DNA of 63,635 bases from an uncultured Acidobacteriia bacterium (GCA_903900705.1 CAIUOG010000077.1:1-63635), one strand, 5' to 3'. Shown: positions 16,588 through 30,571, counted from the first letter of the stretch. Notes: a model not told the origin generated them from the letters alone. Numbers and translations are program-made.

Positions 16588-17484
16588 GTGATCCGAAACG
16601 TTTCCCGGCGCACCGCTTTGGCGGTGCTTGCCTCCACACTCGCGCGCGCGGCGGATAAGATTCCGGCCAACAGGAATGTGAAGTGGGCGCTGGGGTCGAA
16701 TCTCTGGAACCAGTTCCCGCCGTTTTCGTTCCTGGATATCTTCGACGTGATGAAGGACACGGGCTTCCGGGGAGTGCGCGTGACGCAGTTTCCTCAGATC
16801 CTGACCAAGTTCAACATCACCACTGAGCAGATGCGGAAGGAAGCGGATAAGCGCGGCCTCCAGATCATCACCATTTCGTTCAATGGCCCGGCTTACGATG
16901 CGGCGCAGCGGCCGAAGTTGTTCGCCGATGCGAAGACGGCGATGACGTTCCTGAAGAACTTCGACGCGAAGATGCTGGTGGTGTTCTCGCCCAACCGGAC
17001 CAATCTGAGCGAGACGAATTTCAAAACCATGTGCGAAACCTACAATCAGCTGGGCGAGATTGCGGGCGAGATGGGCTTCCGCGCGGGACTGCACAACCAC
17101 ATGGGCCAGATGGTGCAGACGCAGGAGGAAGTGGACCGCTGCATGGCGATGACGGATCCGAAGCTGTTCGGCTTCTCGCCGGATCTGGCACACCTGCACC
17201 TTGCCGGTTGCGATGCGGCCTACAATCTGGAAAAGTACAAATCGCGGCTGATGATGTTGGATTATAAGGACGCGAAGCGCGATGAATCGCTGAAGTTTCC
17301 GAACAACATCTTCGACCTGGGGGATGGGGAAGTGGACTTCCCGGCCTGCCACCGCGTTCTGAAGTCGGCCAATTTCAAGGGTTGGATCTGCGTGGATCTG
17401 GATATCGCCCGCAACCGTCCGCGGGCCAGCTATGAGCGTTGCGGGGCTTATGTGGTGAACCGGCTGGAACCGATTTATCTGTAG
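16588..17484 (+). CDS. Sugar phosphate isomerase/epimerase-like TIM barrel protein, Tat-like signal
   Basis: A 298-residue xylose-isomerase-like TIM barrel (AP endonuclease family 2 fold). It begins with VSRRTALAVLASTLARAADK, a short twin-arginine-type signal, so the enzyme is probably exported. Likely metal ligands are E in ETYNQLGEIAGEMGF, H in AGLHNHMGQM, D in FGFSPDLAHLHLAG, and the ending GWICVDLD. Family members interconvert sugars or inositol derivatives; no substrate can be named. It starts with GTG close behind a -10-like box and seems to be a single-gene unit ending before the ribosomal protein promoter. Confidence 0.8.
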   Translation: MIRNVSRRTALAVLASTLARAADKIPANRNVKWALGSNLWNQFPPFSFLDIFDVMKDTGFRGVRVTQFPQILTKFNITTEQMRKEADKRGLQIITISFNGPAYDAAQRPKLFADAKTAMTFLKNFDAKMLVVFSPNRTNLSETNFKTMCETYNQLGEIAGEMGFRAGLHNHMGQMVQTQEEVDRCMAMTDPKLFGFSPDLAHLHLAGCDAAYNLEKYKSRLMMLDYKDAKRDESLKFPNNIFDLGDGEVDFPACHRVLKSANFKGWICVDLDIARNRPRASYERCGAYVVNRLEPIYL

Positions 17485-17513
17485 GGCCGGGGGAGTGTAT
17501 TTCGCGACGGCAT

Positions 17514-17543
17514 TTGCATTCCCGATTTCATTCGTGTTAGGAT
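17514..17543 (+). promoter_or_regulatory. Promoter of the rplA operon
   Basis: TTGCAT (17514-17519), an 18-base spacer and TAGGAT (17538-17543) form a good sigma-70-type promoter about 100 bases before rplA. Because rplK is not upstream, this is probably the main promoter for rplA-rplJ-rplL. Confidence 0.55.
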
Positions 17544-17552
17544 CACAGAGTG

Positions 17553-17640
17553 CCCGGAAACGGGTCTCAATGGGAGGTGTGCGCGCTCCGGCAGCAAACT
17601 GCCGAACACGGGCTGACGCAACCGCTTGAACCAATGAGGA
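17553..17640 (+). promoter_or_regulatory. Structured leader of rplA, candidate L1 autoregulatory site
   Basis: Two hairpins are visible: CCCG-GAAA-CGGG with a GNRA loop (17553-17564), and CGGCAG-CAAA-CTGCCG (17589-17604). Between them is TGGGAGGTGTG, and farther on GCAACCGCTTGAACCA, an arrangement like the GGGAGG...ACC internal-loop target that L1 recognises in other bacterial leaders. That L1 binds here is inference; the hairpins are seen directly. Confidence 0.4.
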
Positions 17641-17643
17641 GAC

Positions 17644-18363
17644 ATGGCAAGGAAACCAGGAAAAAAGTACCAGGCTGCGCTTAAGCAGGTTGAAGCGCGC
17701 GATTATACCCTCGATCAGGCAGTTCCTCTTCTCCAGAAGATCAAATTCGCCAAATTCGACGAGACGGTTGAGGTGCACATGCGCCTTGGCGTAGACCCCA
17801 AGCATGCCGACCAGATGGTCCGCGGCACCGTGGTCATGCCCAACGGTCTCGGCAAATCCAAAAAAGTTCTCGTGATCGCCAGCGGCGACAAATTGCGTGA
17901 AGCCACCGAAGCCGGCGCTGATTTCGTCGGCGGCGAAGACATGGTCAACAAGATTCAGTCGGAAGGCTGGACGGATTATGACGCCGTGATTGCCACGCCG
18001 GACATGATGCGCTCGGTCGGTAAGCTCGGCAAGGTTCTCGGCCCCCGCGGCCTGATGCCGAACCCCAAGACCGGAACCGTGACTGTCGATGTGGCAAAGG
18101 CTGTTCTCGAAGTCAAGGCCGGTAAGGTCGAATTCCGTGTCGACAAGACCGGAATTATTCACGCTCCCATCGGCAAGATCAGCTTCACTCCGGCCAAGCT
18201 GGTGGAGAATGCTTCCAGCCTGATCACTGCCGTGCTGAAGGCAAAGCCGTCGGCCGCCAAAGGGAAGTACGTGAAGAACGCGACGTTGTGTTCCACGATG
18301 GGCCCGGGCATTTCGCTCGATACCTCTGAGCTGACGGCGAAGGAAACGGCCGCCAACGCGTAA
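17644..18363 (+). CDS. rplA: 50S ribosomal protein L1
   Basis: A 239-residue ribosomal protein L1, normal in length. Recognisable parts are the N-terminal [20 protein letters not shown], the motif [16 protein letters not shown], the hinge region [20 protein letters not shown] (the strongest L1 signature), and [18 protein letters not shown]1 binds 23S rRNA helices 76-78 to form the mobile stalk and represses its own mRNA in many bacteria. It starts at an ATG after GAGGAG. Unusually it is not preceded by rplK; an isomerase-like gene is upstream and a promoter lies between. Confidence 0.98.
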   Translation: MARKPGKKYQAALKQVEARDYTLDQAVPLLQKIKFAKFDETVEVHMRLGVDPKHADQMVRGTVVMPNGLGKSKKVLVIASGDKLREATEAGADFVGGEDMVNKIQSEGWTDYDAVIATPDMMRSVGKLGKVLGPRGLMPNPKTGTVTVDVAKAVLEVKAGKVEFRVDKTGIIHAPIGKISFTPAKLVENASSLITAVLKAKPSAAKGKYVKNATLCSTMGPGISLDTSELTAKETAANA

Positions 18364-18372
18364 ACCCGGCGG

Positions 18373-18405
18373 GCGCCATCTGTCGGTACATCGGCGGATG
18401 GGCGC
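18373..18405 (+). promoter_or_regulatory. Hairpin in the rplA-rplJ gap, candidate L10 leader
   Basis: GCGCCATC (18373-18380) pairs with GATGGGCGC (18397-18405) with a single bulged G. The hairpin is followed by AAGCCACTGGCATACCCGGAG before rplJ. Position and size suit the L10(L12)4 autoregulatory leader known before rplJ in other phyla, but I could not match the kink-turn motif with certainty. Confidence 0.35.
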
Positions 18406-18432
18406 AAGCCACTGGCATACCCGGAGTCTGAA

Positions 18433-18960
18433 ATGAAAAACAGGGAAGACAAGAAAAAAGATTTTGAAGAGTTGCGCAAGGCTCTTGAAGCGTCGAACAA
18501 CGTGTTCGTGACCGGCTTCGAGAAGATGAAGGTCTCGCAGGATTTTGATCTGCGCAAGACTGTGCGCGGCGCCGGCGGCAGCTACAAGGTCGTCAAGAAC
18601 AATATTGCGGAAATTGCTTCCGAGGGTCTCGCTTCAAACGAAGTTCTGAAGGGCCTGAAGGGCATGACGTCGCTGGCCTATACTTCGGGTGACCCCGTGG
18701 CGCTGGCGAAGGCTCTCACTGCTTACGCGAAGACGAACCCCACGTTCTCTTTCAAGGCCGGAATGGTGGAAGGCCGTGCGATCGACATCAAGGCGATCAA
18801 CGACCTGGCCAACATGCCGCCGAAGGAAGAAATCTTCGCCAAGCTGCTTTATCTCATCAATGCACCGGCACAGCGGTTGGTGACGGCGCTTGGTGCGGTT
18901 GGCCGCAATCTGGCGGTGGTGATCGACCAGGGCGTCAAGGAAGAAAAGTTCACGGCGTAG
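18433..18960 (+). CDS. rplJ: 50S ribosomal protein L10
   Basis: A 175-residue L10 protein, the base of the ribosomal stalk that carries L7/L12 dimers. The N-terminal domain shows VFVTGFEKMKVSQDFDLRKT and SYKVVKNNIAEIA, which match the rRNA-binding part of the family; the C-terminal helix that binds L7/L12 ends with RNLAVVIDQGVKEEK. GGAG lies about 7 bases before the ATG. It is between rplA and rplL as in most bacteria. Confidence 0.97.
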   Translation: MKNREDKKKDFEELRKALEASNNVFVTGFEKMKVSQDFDLRKTVRGAGGSYKVVKNNIAEIASEGLASNEVLKGLKGMTSLAYTSGDPVALAKALTAYAKTNPTFSFKAGMVEGRAIDIKAINDLANMPPKEEIFAKLLYLINAPAQRLVTALGAVGRNLAVVIDQGVKEEKFTA

Positions 18961-18976
18961 TTGGGCTTGCGTCCGG

Positions 18977-18994
18977 TTTCCGGTTTACCGGAAA
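18977..18994 (+). other. Hairpin in the rplJ-rplL gap
   Basis: A perfect 7-bp stem TTTCCGG-TTTA-CCGGAAA lies just after rplJ in a 165-base gap. There is no T run, so it is more likely an RNA-processing or stability element than a terminator. It may help set the high L7/L12 to L10 ratio; that is inference. Confidence 0.4.
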
Positions 18995-19125
18995 TTCCGG
19001 AACGTGGTTCCTGCGCATGCGGGTAAACAGCGTACGGCGGTTCAGGAGTACGCGGGTGACAGATAACAAGGGCCCCATGCCTTGCATGTGGCAGTAAGAA
19101 AAGATTTTCAAAGGAGTTTAAGATC

Positions 19126-19506
19126 ATGGCGGACATTAACGCAATTGCGGAACAGATTCAGGGCTTGACGCTGCTTGAAGCATCGCAGCTCGTTAAGTTG
19201 CTCGAGGAAAAGCTCGGCGTTTCGGCAGCGGCAGCGGCTCCGGTCGCAGTTGCCGGCGGCGCAGCGGCTGCGGCGGCTCCGGTCGTCGAAGAGAAGACCG
19301 AATTCACGGTCGTTCTCGTTGCGGCGGGCGCAAACAAGATCAACGTCATCAAGGCAGTTCGCGAAGTCACCAGCCTCGGCCTGAAAGAAGCCAAGGACCT
19401 GGTCGACGGCGCGCCGAAGCCGGTGAAGGAAGGCGTCAGCAAGGAAGAAGCTGCAACCATCCAGAAGAAATTCGTCGACGCCGGCGCAACTGTCGAGCTG
19501 AAGTAG
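19126..19506 (+). CDS. rplL: 50S ribosomal protein L7/L12
   Basis: A 126-residue L7/L12. The N-terminal dimerisation helices ([20 protein letters not shown]) are joined by an alanine-rich hinge to the C-terminal domain ([40 protein letters not shown]), which recruits translation GTPases. The hinge has an A/P/V run typical of the family. A strong AAAGGAG Shine-Dalgarno sequence lies 9 bases before the ATG, consistent with the need for several copies per ribosome. A large attenuator-like hairpin follows before rpoB. Confidence 0.98.
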   Translation: MADINAIAEQIQGLTLLEASQLVKLLEEKLGVSAAAAAPVAVAGGAAAAAAPVVEEKTEFTVVLVAAGANKINVIKAVREVTSLGLKEAKDLVDGAPKPVKEGVSKEEAATIQKKFVDAGATVELK

Positions 19507-19566
19507 TTATACTGGCTCGCCAGCCCAAATTGGGGCCGGCGGGAGCAGCGGACGGGGCGAAATCAA

Positions 19567-19616
19567 GGCGGTCCCGGCTCAGCGCGGCAACGCGCGATGC
19601 CGGGACCGCCCTTAGT
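19567..19616 (+). terminator. Attenuator/terminator-like hairpin between rplL and rpoB
   Basis: A perfect 12-bp stem, GGCGGTCCCGGC with GCCGGGACCGCC (19567-19578 and 19599-19610), encloses a second stem GCGCG-GCAA-CGCGC (19582-19595) capped by a GNRA loop. The downstream CTTAGTCATTTCATCTGTTT is only moderately T-rich, so partial termination or RNase processing is likely. An attenuator at this place is known in other bacteria, where it lowers rpoBC relative to ribosomal proteins. Confidence 0.65.
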
Positions 19617-19642
19617 CATTTCATCTGTTTACGTGTCGCATG

Positions 19643-19680
19643 TTGACGGGTTGACCGTCCGCATGGTAGCGTCGTACTTT
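19643..19680 (+). promoter_or_regulatory. Promoter for rpoBC
   Basis: TTGACC (19651-19656), an 18-base spacer and TACTTT (19675-19680) make a good sigma-70-type promoter just after the attenuator. A second TTGACG at 19643 pairs less well with TAGCGT. It would start rpoB mRNA about 400 bases before the gene. Confidence 0.5.
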
Positions 19681-20094
19681 GGCGTGGTATCGGCGGGACT
19701 TCGCTCCCGGATTGGTGACGGTGGCCCTGGAAACTTTGGCGGATCATATGCATGCCGGCCTGTTCGGCGCGCTGCGGGAGCTTGCGCTTTTGCGCCGGAA
19801 CCCGACGTGTGTCCGTTCCCGGAGCATCTGCCGCCGCGATTCGAGCCATGTTCCGGATTTCTCTTGCGGTTTTCGTCCAGTAGTGCCTCAGACGGACCGC
19901 CACACTGCACGTAAGGGCAACCTATCTGCCCGGTACTCTCACAATAAATTGGCATTTCCGGTGGCCATTCGTCAATCGGCTTCTTCAGGTCTTTTGTCGA
20001 ATCGGGCTTTAACAAGCTTCAACAGCGCTATTTGATGGTTTTCCGGCCTCGGCGTTCCAAGCGCCGCAGCCGTTTACGGAGTTCTTGAATTCTT
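19681..20094 (+). other. Long untranslated region before rpoB
   Basis: About 410 bases without a convincing gene separate the promoter from rpoB. Open frames exist on both strands, for example 19679-20035, but they have no ribosome site, no recognisable family and an arginine/serine-rich composition like out-of-frame DNA. A small hairpin CGGCG-TTCCAAG-CGCCG lies at 20050-20066, shortly before a GGAG at 20078-20081. I see no known riboswitch. Confidence 0.5.
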
Positions 20095-23000
20095 ATGTCT
20101 TCTGAGAACGGTCTTGCTCCCGACAGAGTTGATTTCTCGAAAATCAAAACTTCGATTCCGATCCCGAATCTGATCGAAGTTCAGAAAAATTCCTATGAGA
20201 AGTTCCTGCAAATGGACCTTCTGCCGAACGAACGCGACGACATCGGCCTGCAGACCGTCTTCACGTCGGTCTTCCCGATCTCGGATTTCCGTGGCGTCAG
20301 CCAGCTGGAATTCGTCGACTATTCGATCGGCAACTGGGAGTGCAAGTGCGGCAACCTGAAAGGTTTGCATCACCTTCGCTCCACCTGCCGCAATCCTTCC
20401 TGCGGCCAGACAATTCAGACCGATCCTTTCCACCCCGGCGACATTCTTTGTAAGCATTGCGGTACGTTCAACCGCAATATCGTCACCTTCTGTAACAAGT
20501 GCGGCGATCCTGTCGGACTGCAGCTCAAGTACGATCAGGCCGAATGCGAAGAGCGCGGCATGACGTATGCCGCCCCGCTGAAGGTCACCATCCGCCTGAC
20601 GGTTTACGCCAAAGACCCGGACAGCGGCCAGAAGAGCGTCCGCGACATCAAGGAGCAGGAAGTCTTCTTCGGCGAAATCCCGCTGATGACGAACAACGGC
20701 ACCTTCATCATCAACGGCACAGAGCGCGTTATCGTCAGCCAGTTGCACCGTTCGCCCGGCGTGTTCTTCGAACGCATCGCGGCGCAGGGCTATTTCCTTG
20801 GCAAGATCATCCCCTATCGCGGCAGCTGGGTTGAGTTCGAATACGACACGAAGAACCTGCTGTATGTCCGCATCGACCGGAAGCGCAAGTTCTACGGTTC
20901 GGTCTTCCTGCGCGCGTTGGGTCTCGAATCGGACGAACAGATCCTCAAGACCTTCTATCGCGTCACAAAGGTTGCCATTCAGGACGCGAAGCTGCGTTGG
21001 ACCGTGGATGAAAGCCTGGTCGGCCTGAAGCTGTCCCACGCGATCACCAACGCCGCCGGCGAAACCGTTGTGGCGCAGGGCCGCAAGGTGACCGCTGGCC
21101 TGATGCGTGAAATCCGCAAACAGCACATCGCGGAAGTGGAAGTGGCGGCCAATGATCTGGATGGCGCCTTCATCGCCGCCGATGTGGTCGATATGTCCAC
21201 CGGCGAGGTGATGATCGATGCGAACCAGGAACTCACGCCGGCCATCATCAGCAAGCTGATTGACGCGGGCATCGAGACTTTCGAAATTTTCTTCCCGGAA
21301 CGGGACGAAGTCGGCACCGTCATCTCGACCACGCTCAGGAAGGATCCGGTCAAGACGCGCAAGGACGCGCTGATCGAAATCTACCGGAAGCTGCGTCCGG
21401 GCGACCCGCCCACCCTCGATACGGCCACCCAGCTGTTCGACGGCATGTTCTTCGACCCGCGCAAGTATGATTTCTCGCGCGTGGGCCGCATGAAGTTCTC
21501 GATCAAGATCCACGATGCGCCGGAAACCCCGAAACGGTTTACCCCCGAAGGCAAGGAATACGATCCGCGCATTCTGCATCCGGAAGACTTCCACAACACG
21601 ATCCGCTACCTGCTGAAGCTGCGCAAGGGTATCGGCGTGGTGGACGATATCGATCACCTTGGCAACCGCCGCGTTCGCGCAGTTGGCGAACTCCTTGAGA
21701 ACCAGTTCCGCATCGGACTCGTCCGTATGGAACGCGCGATCAAGGAAAAGATGTCGGTTTACCAGGAAATGTCGACGGCAATGCCGCACGATCTGGTGAA
21801 CGCGAAGCCTGTGATGGCGGCGATCCGCGAATTCTTTGGTTCCAGCCAGCTCTCGCAGTTCATGGATCAGACCAATCCGTTGTCCGAGATTACGCACAAG
21901 CGGCGTCTCTCGGCTCTTGGACCGGGCGGTCTGTCGCGTGAGCGCGCAGGCTTCGAAGTCCGCGATGTCCACCCGACGCACTACGGCCGTATCTGCCCGA
22001 TCGAAACGCCGGAAGGTCCGAACATCGGTCTGATCTCGTCTCTGTCGTGCTTTGCGCGCATCAACGACTACGGCTTTATCGAGAGCCCGTACAAGCGGGT
22101 TGTCGAAGGCTACGTGGTCGACGAAGTCAAAATTCTCAACCCGGGCGATACCAGTTACAAGGTTGGCGACATCATCCGTCGCGACGACATGGAGAAGGCG
22201 AACGCCGCCGTGGGTGAAGGCCGCAAGGAAGCGGAATTCGAAGCCCACTGCGATTACCTCTCCGCCTGGGAAGAAGACAAGTACGTCACCGCGCAGGCGA
22301 ACGTCGAGCTGGATGAAAATTCCCGCATCGTACCGGACCTTGCCAACGCCCGGCAGGCCGGCAACTTCGTTCTGAAGAGCCGTGATGACATTCAGTACAT
22401 GGACGTCAGTCCGAAGCAGCTTGTCTCTGTCGCGGCCAGCCTGATTCCCTTCCTTGAGAATGACGACGCGAACCGCGCTCTCATGGGATCGAACATGCAA
22501 CGCCAGGCGGTTCCGCTGCTCCGCGGCGATGCTCCCTACGTCGGTACCGGCATGGAATATGTCACGGCGCGCGATTCCGGCGCTGTGGTGCTCTGCCGCC
22601 GTTCCGGCATCGTCGATTCGGTCGATTCCGAGCGCATCATTGTCCGTGTGGACGGTGCGGCGCAGGAAGGGCAGATGTCGCGCGAAGTTGGCGCGGATAT
22701 CTACCAGATGACCAAGTTCAAGCGGTCAAACCAGAATACCTGCATCAACCAGAAGCCGATCGTGCACAAGGGCCAGCGTGTTGTAAAGACGCAGGTTCTG
22801 GCCGACGGACCCTGTACGGATATGGGCGAACTGGCGCTGGGCCGCAACGTTCTGGTCGCCTTCATGCCGTGGCGTGGTTATAACTTCGAAGACGCCATCC
22901 TGGTCAATGAAAAACTGATCAAGGAAGACTACTACACTTCGATCCACATCGAAGAGTTTGAAATCGAAGCCCGCGACACCAAGCTCGGACCCGAGGAAAT

Positions 23001-24423
23001 CACCCGCGACATTCCGAACATCGCCGACTCGTTCCTGCGCAATCTGGACGAATCCGGCGTCATCCGGATTGGTGCCACCGTGAAGCCGGGCGACATTCTG
23101 GTGGGCAAAGTGACGCCGAAGGGCGAAACGCAGCTCACTCCGGAAGAGAAGCTGCTGCGCGCCATCTTCGGTGAAAAGGCCGGCGACGTGAAAGACGCCT
23201 CCCTCTACTGCCCGCCGGGCATCGAAGGCACGGTCGTTGACTGTAAGATCTTCTCCCGCAAGGGTCAGGATAAGGACGAACGGTCCCGCCGGATCGAAGA
23301 GTCGCAGATCGCCCGCCTGCAGCGCAACCTGCAGGATGAAATCCGCATCCTGACCGACGAACGCGCCAAGCGTCTCTGCAACCTGCTCGAAGGCAAGGAA
23401 GTTCTGGCCGACCTGCACGACGAAAAGACCAACAAGCGCCTGGTTGGCAAGGGCCACATTCTTGATCGCGACACGATCGAGAAGATGCGCTCGCGCGACC
23501 TGAAGCGCATCCGCCTCAACTCGAAGGAAACTCGTGTAAACGAGCAGATCGACGAGATTGAGGAAATGACTTCGCGCCAGATCGCGGTGCTCGAAAAGAT
23601 CACCGACGAAAAGACCGCCAAGCTTCGCAAGGGCGACGAACTCCCCCCGGGCGTCATCAAGCTCGTGAAGGTTTATATCGCCATGAAGCGCAAGCTCTCG
23701 GTCGGCGATAAGATGGCCGGCCGTCACGGTAACAAGGGTGTCATCAGCCGCATTCTGCCGGAAGAAGACATGCCGTACCTGCCGGATGGCACGCCGGTCG
23801 AAATTGTCCTGAACCCGCTCGGCGTTCCCAGCCGTATGAACGTCGGTCAGATTCTGGAAACCCACCTCGGGTGGGCGGCCAAGGCTCTGGGTGTCCAGTT
23901 CGCAACGCCCGTCTTCGATGGCGCGACCGAAAAGGGTATCAAAGCCATGCTGACCAAGGCCGGGCTGCCGACCTCGGGCAAGACGCTGCTCTTCGACGGT
24001 ATGACGGGTCAGTCTTTCGAACAGCCGGTGACCGTGGGCTACATCTACATGCTGAAGCTCTCGCACCTGGTCGACGACAAGATCCACGCCCGCTCCATCG
24101 GACCGTATTCGCTGATCACGCAGCAGCCTCTGGGCGGCAAGGCGCAGTTCGGCGGACAGCGTTTCGGCGAAATGGAAGTCTGGGCGCTCGAAGCATACGG
24201 CGCCGCTTACATCCTGCAGGAACTGCTGACCGCGAAGTCGGACGACGTTTATGGCCGCGCCAAGATTTACGAGGCCATCGTCAAGGGCGAGGCGGCGATC
24301 GAACCGGGCGTGCCCGAATCGTTCAACGTTCTCATCCGCGAACTGCAGTCGCTCTGCCTCGACGTCGAGCTGATGAAGAAATTCCGCGAAGCGCCCGAAG
24401 ATACTGCGCTCGCGGCTGATTAA
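20095..24423 (+). CDS. rpoB: RNA polymerase beta subunit, with a cysteine-rich insertion
   Basis: A 1442-residue beta subunit, about 100 longer than the E. coli protein. Typical regions are the N-terminal [20 protein letters not shown], the rifampicin region [20 protein letters not shown] with [37 protein letters not shown], and the C-terminal [15 protein letters not shown] and [16 protein letters not shown]. The rifampicin-pocket residues shown look wild type. Unusual is a segment between FVDYSIG and the [10 protein letters not shown] motif (residues about 80-145) with eight cysteines: C83, C85, C98, C103, C119, C122, C133 and C136, looking like two zinc ribbons. It begins with an ATG 13 bases after GGAG and is followed by rpoC 70 bases later. 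Confidence 0.98.
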   Translation: MSSENGLAPDRVDFSKIKTSIPIPNLIEVQKNSYEKFLQMDLLPNERDDIGLQTVFTSVFPISDFRGVSQLEFVDYSIGNWECKCGNLKGLHHLRSTCRNPSCGQTIQTDPFHPGDILCKHCGTFNRNIVTFCNKCGDPVGLQLKYDQAECEERGMTYAAPLKVTIRLTVYAKDPDSGQKSVRDIKEQEVFFGEIPLMTNNGTFIINGTERVIVSQLHRSPGVFFERIAAQGYFLGKIIPYRGSWVEFEYDTKNLLYVRIDRKRKFYGSVFLRALGLESDEQILKTFYRVTKVAIQDAKLRWTVDESLVGLKLSHAITNAAGETVVAQGRKVTAGLMREIRKQHIAEVEVAANDLDGAFIAADVVDMSTGEVMIDANQELTPAIISKLIDAGIETFEIFFPERDEVGTVISTTLRKDPVKTRKDALIEIYRKLRPGDPPTLDTATQLFDGMFFDPRKYDFSRVGRMKFSIKIHDAPETPKRFTPEGKEYDPRILHPEDFHNTIRYLLKLRKGIGVVDDIDHLGNRRVRAVGELLENQFRIGLVRMERAIKEKMSVYQEMSTAMPHDLVNAKPVMAAIREFFGSSQLSQFMDQTNPLSEITHKRRLSALGPGGLSRERAGFEVRDVHPTHYGRICPIETPEGPNIGLISSLSCFARINDYGFIESPYKRVVEGYVVDEVKILNPGDTSYKVGDIIRRDDMEKANAAVGEGRKEAEFEAHCDYLSAWEEDKYVTAQANVELDENSRIVPDLANARQAGNFVLKSRDDIQYMDVSPKQLVSVAASLIPFLENDDANRALMGSNMQRQAVPLLRGDAPYVGTGMEYVTARDSGAVVLCRRSGIVDSVDSERIIVRVDGAAQEGQMSREVGADIYQMTKFKRSNQNTCINQKPIVHKGQRVVKTQVLADGPCTDMGELALGRNVLVAFMPWRGYNFEDAILVNEKLIKEDYYTSIHIEEFEIEARDTKLGPEEITRDIPNIADSFLRNLDESGVIRIGATVKPGDILVGKVTPKGETQLTPEEKLLRAIFGEKAGDVKDASLYCPPGIEGTVVDCKIFSRKGQDKDERSRRIEESQIARLQRNLQDEIRILTDERAKRLCNLLEGKEVLADLHDEKTNKRLVGKGHILDRDTIEKMRSRDLKRIRLNSKETRVNEQIDEIEEMTSRQIAVLEKITDEKTAKLRKGDELPPGVIKLVKVYIAMKRKLSVGDKMAGRHGNKGVISRILPEEDMPYLPDGTPVEIVLNPLGVPSRMNVGQILETHLGWAAKALGVQFATPVFDGATEKGIKAMLTKAGLPTSGKTLLFDGMTGQSFEQPVTVGYIYMLKLSHLVDDKIHARSIGPYSLITQQPLGGKAQFGGQRFGEMEVWALEAYGAAYILQELLTAKSDDVYGRAKIYEAIVKGEAAIEPGVPESFNVLIRELQSLCLDVELMKKFREAPEDTALAAD

Positions 24424-24492
24424 TCTGGGCTACATGGTGGGGCGGACGGAAGCGTCCGCCCATGCACTTGGTTTTTGAAATCTGGAGCTAAA

Positions 24493-28692
<4,200 letters not shown>

Positions 28693-28704
28693 CTAACCTT
28701 CAAC

Positions 28705-28914
28705 CTACATGGAAAAGGCGACTCGAAAGAGTCGCCTTTGCCATTTTTCCACCATTCGGTGACGGATAGCACGCCGCTCTTCCTTACTTCTTTCGTGAGG
28801 CGGCAAAACCCGTCCGCTGACAGACACCACCGCCCGAGTTCCCTCCGGCAGATCGCAAGGCGAATCGTGCCCCAACTTTCCATCCTCGAATACGGCAGTG
28901 AAGGTCTCGATCAT
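28705..28914 (-). CDS. Orphan antitoxin-like protein (DUF104/AF2212-like)
   Basis: A 69-residue small protein starting [14 protein letters not shown] and containing [15 protein letters not shown], the short beta-strand pattern of AF2212-like antitoxins ('avyenGvl...LpEGtrv'). A Shine-Dalgarno sequence, GCAGGA, lies 5 bases before the ATG, which argues that it is real. No toxin partner (usually a PIN-domain protein) lies downstream; the reading frame instead ends inside the rpoC terminator on the opposite strand, so its last 11 or so codons are encoded by that hairpin. It may be a relic of a toxin-antitoxin pair or a solitary antitoxin. Confidence 0.6.
   Translation of the reverse strand: MIETFTAVFEDGKLGHDSPCDLPEGTRAVVSVSGRVLPPHERSKEERRAIRHRMVEKWQRRLFRVAFSM
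28713..28749 (+). terminator. Rho-independent terminator after rpoC
   Basis: An 11-bp perfect stem AAAGGCGACTC/GAGTCGCCTTT (28714-28724, 28729-28739) with a GAAA loop is followed by GCCATTTTT. This is the strongest terminator in the window and ends the rpoBC transcript about 20 bases after the stop codon. Confidence 0.88.
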
Positions 28915-29030
28915 CGGAATCCTGCTTTAATTTCGCCGATTCCGGCACCCCGCTTTTCCCTACAGCCGATCAGCCCGAAAGGGTACGCCCGGCTTTGTTA
29001 CGTGATACCCCGGATATTATGCTTGAGGTC

Positions 29031-30566
29031 ATGACCCGACTCGAAGAACTTCGCCGACGCCATGCCGCAGCCGAAGAAGGCGGAGGCGCGGAACGCCGCG
29101 AACGCCAGCACAAGGAAGGCAAACTCGCGGCGCGCGAGCGGGTGGAATTGCTGCTCGACGAAGGCACTTTCGAAGAACTCGACAAACTCGTCCAGCACCG
29201 CTGCCGCGACTTCGGCATGGATTCCCAGGTCATCCCCGGCGATGGCTTCGTCACCGGTCATGGCCGCATCACCGGTCGCCCGGTTTACGTTTTCGCCCAG
29301 GATTTCACCGTCTTTGGCGGCTCGCTTTCCGAAACCAACGCTCGCAAGATCTGCAAGGTGATGGACCTCGCCATGAAAGTGGGCGCGCCCATCATCGGCC
29401 TGAACGACTCCGGCGGCGCACGCATTCAGGAGGGCGTGGTTTCGCTTGGTGGCTATGCCGATATCTTCCTGCGCAACACCATCGCGAGCGGCGTGGTGCC
29501 GCAGATTTCCGCCATCATGGGGCCCTGCGCGGGCGGCGCCGTGTACTCGCCCGCCATCACCGATTTCACGTTCATGGTGGCCGATACCAGCTACATGTTT
29601 GTCACCGGTCCGGACGTGATCAAAACGGTCACGCATGAGGATGTGACCAAGGAAGCTCTCGGTGGCTCCATGACGCACAATTCCGTCAGTGGCGTGGGCC
29701 ACTTCATCGCGCAGGACGATGCCGACTGCGTCCGCATGATCCGCGAACTGATGAGCTTTCTGCCGCAGAACAATCGCGAAGATGCGCCGCGCAAGGTCTG
29801 CGAAGATCCCATCGACCGGGCCGACCGGGAACTCGACAGCATTGTGCCGGAGGAATCGAATCAGCCGTACGACATCAAGGACGTGATCCTCCGCGTGGTG
29901 GACGATGGCTGGTTCTTCGAAGTTCACGAGCATTTCGCAAAAAACATCGTCGTGGGCTTTGCGCGACTCGATGGCAGACCGGTGGGCATCGTCGCGAATC
30001 AGCCGGCTTTTCTGGCGGGCTGTCTCGACATCAATTCTTCCGTGAAGGGCGCGCGCTTCGTTCGCTTCTGTGACGCCTTCAATATTCCGATCATCACGTT
30101 CGAAGACGTTCCGGGCTTCCTCCCCGGCACAGACCAGGAGTTCGGCGGCATCATCCGCCATGGGGCGAAGTTGCTCTATGCCTACGCCGAAGCCACAGTC
30201 CCGAAAATCACGGTCATTACCCGCAAAGCATATGGCGGGGCCTATTGCGTGATGGGCTCAAAGCATTTGCGGACGGATGTGAACCTCGCCTGGCCGACCG
30301 CCGAAATCGCGGTGATGGGCGCGGAAGGGGCGGTTAACATCGTTTACCGTCGCGAGTTGGCCGGCGCGGGGCCGGAAGCGCGGGCCGCGAAAATCGCGGA
30401 ATTCAAAGAACGCTTCGCCAGTCCGTTTGTCGCGGCGGAACACGGGTATATCGATGACGTGATTGAGCCTCACGAAACCCGGCTGCGTCTGATTCGTTCG
30501 CTGCGCATGCTGGAAACCAAGGTCGACACCATGCCTCGCAAGAAGCACGGCAACATCCCGCTTTGA
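29031..30566 (+). CDS. Acyl-CoA carboxylase, carboxyltransferase (beta) subunit, propionyl-CoA type
   Basis: A 511-residue biotin-dependent carboxyltransferase of the PccB/MmdA group. Two crotonase-like halves are seen: an N-terminal half with [20 protein letters not shown] and [13 protein letters not shown], and a C-terminal half with [40 protein letters not shown] and [13 protein letters not shown]. It transfers carboxyl from carboxybiotin to propionyl-CoA or acetyl-CoA. No biotin-carboxylase or carrier gene is adjacent. The chosen ATG has GAGG two bases upstream and TATTAT ten bases upstream (29015-29020); an ATG at 29019 and a TTG at 28995 are in frame too. In this lineage it would serve propionate metabolism. 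Confidence 0.92.
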   Translation: MTRLEELRRRHAAAEEGGGAERRERQHKEGKLAARERVELLLDEGTFEELDKLVQHRCRDFGMDSQVIPGDGFVTGHGRITGRPVYVFAQDFTVFGGSLSETNARKICKVMDLAMKVGAPIIGLNDSGGARIQEGVVSLGGYADIFLRNTIASGVVPQISAIMGPCAGGAVYSPAITDFTFMVADTSYMFVTGPDVIKTVTHEDVTKEALGGSMTHNSVSGVGHFIAQDDADCVRMIRELMSFLPQNNREDAPRKVCEDPIDRADRELDSIVPEESNQPYDIKDVILRVVDDGWFFEVHEHFAKNIVVGFARLDGRPVGIVANQPAFLAGCLDINSSVKGARFVRFCDAFNIPIITFEDVPGFLPGTDQEFGGIIRHGAKLLYAYAEATVPKITVITRKAYGGAYCVMGSKHLRTDVNLAWPTAEIAVMGAEGAVNIVYRRELAGAGPEARAAKIAEFKERFASPFVAAEHGYIDDVIEPHETRLRLIRSLRMLETKVDTMPRKKHGNIPL

Positions 30567-30571
30567 GCCGG

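Noticed and set aside
19679-20035. 118-codon frame in the rpoB leader
   Set aside because: No ribosome site, no family, and the later part is serine/arginine-rich. Left as leader, though a short regulatory peptide is not excluded.
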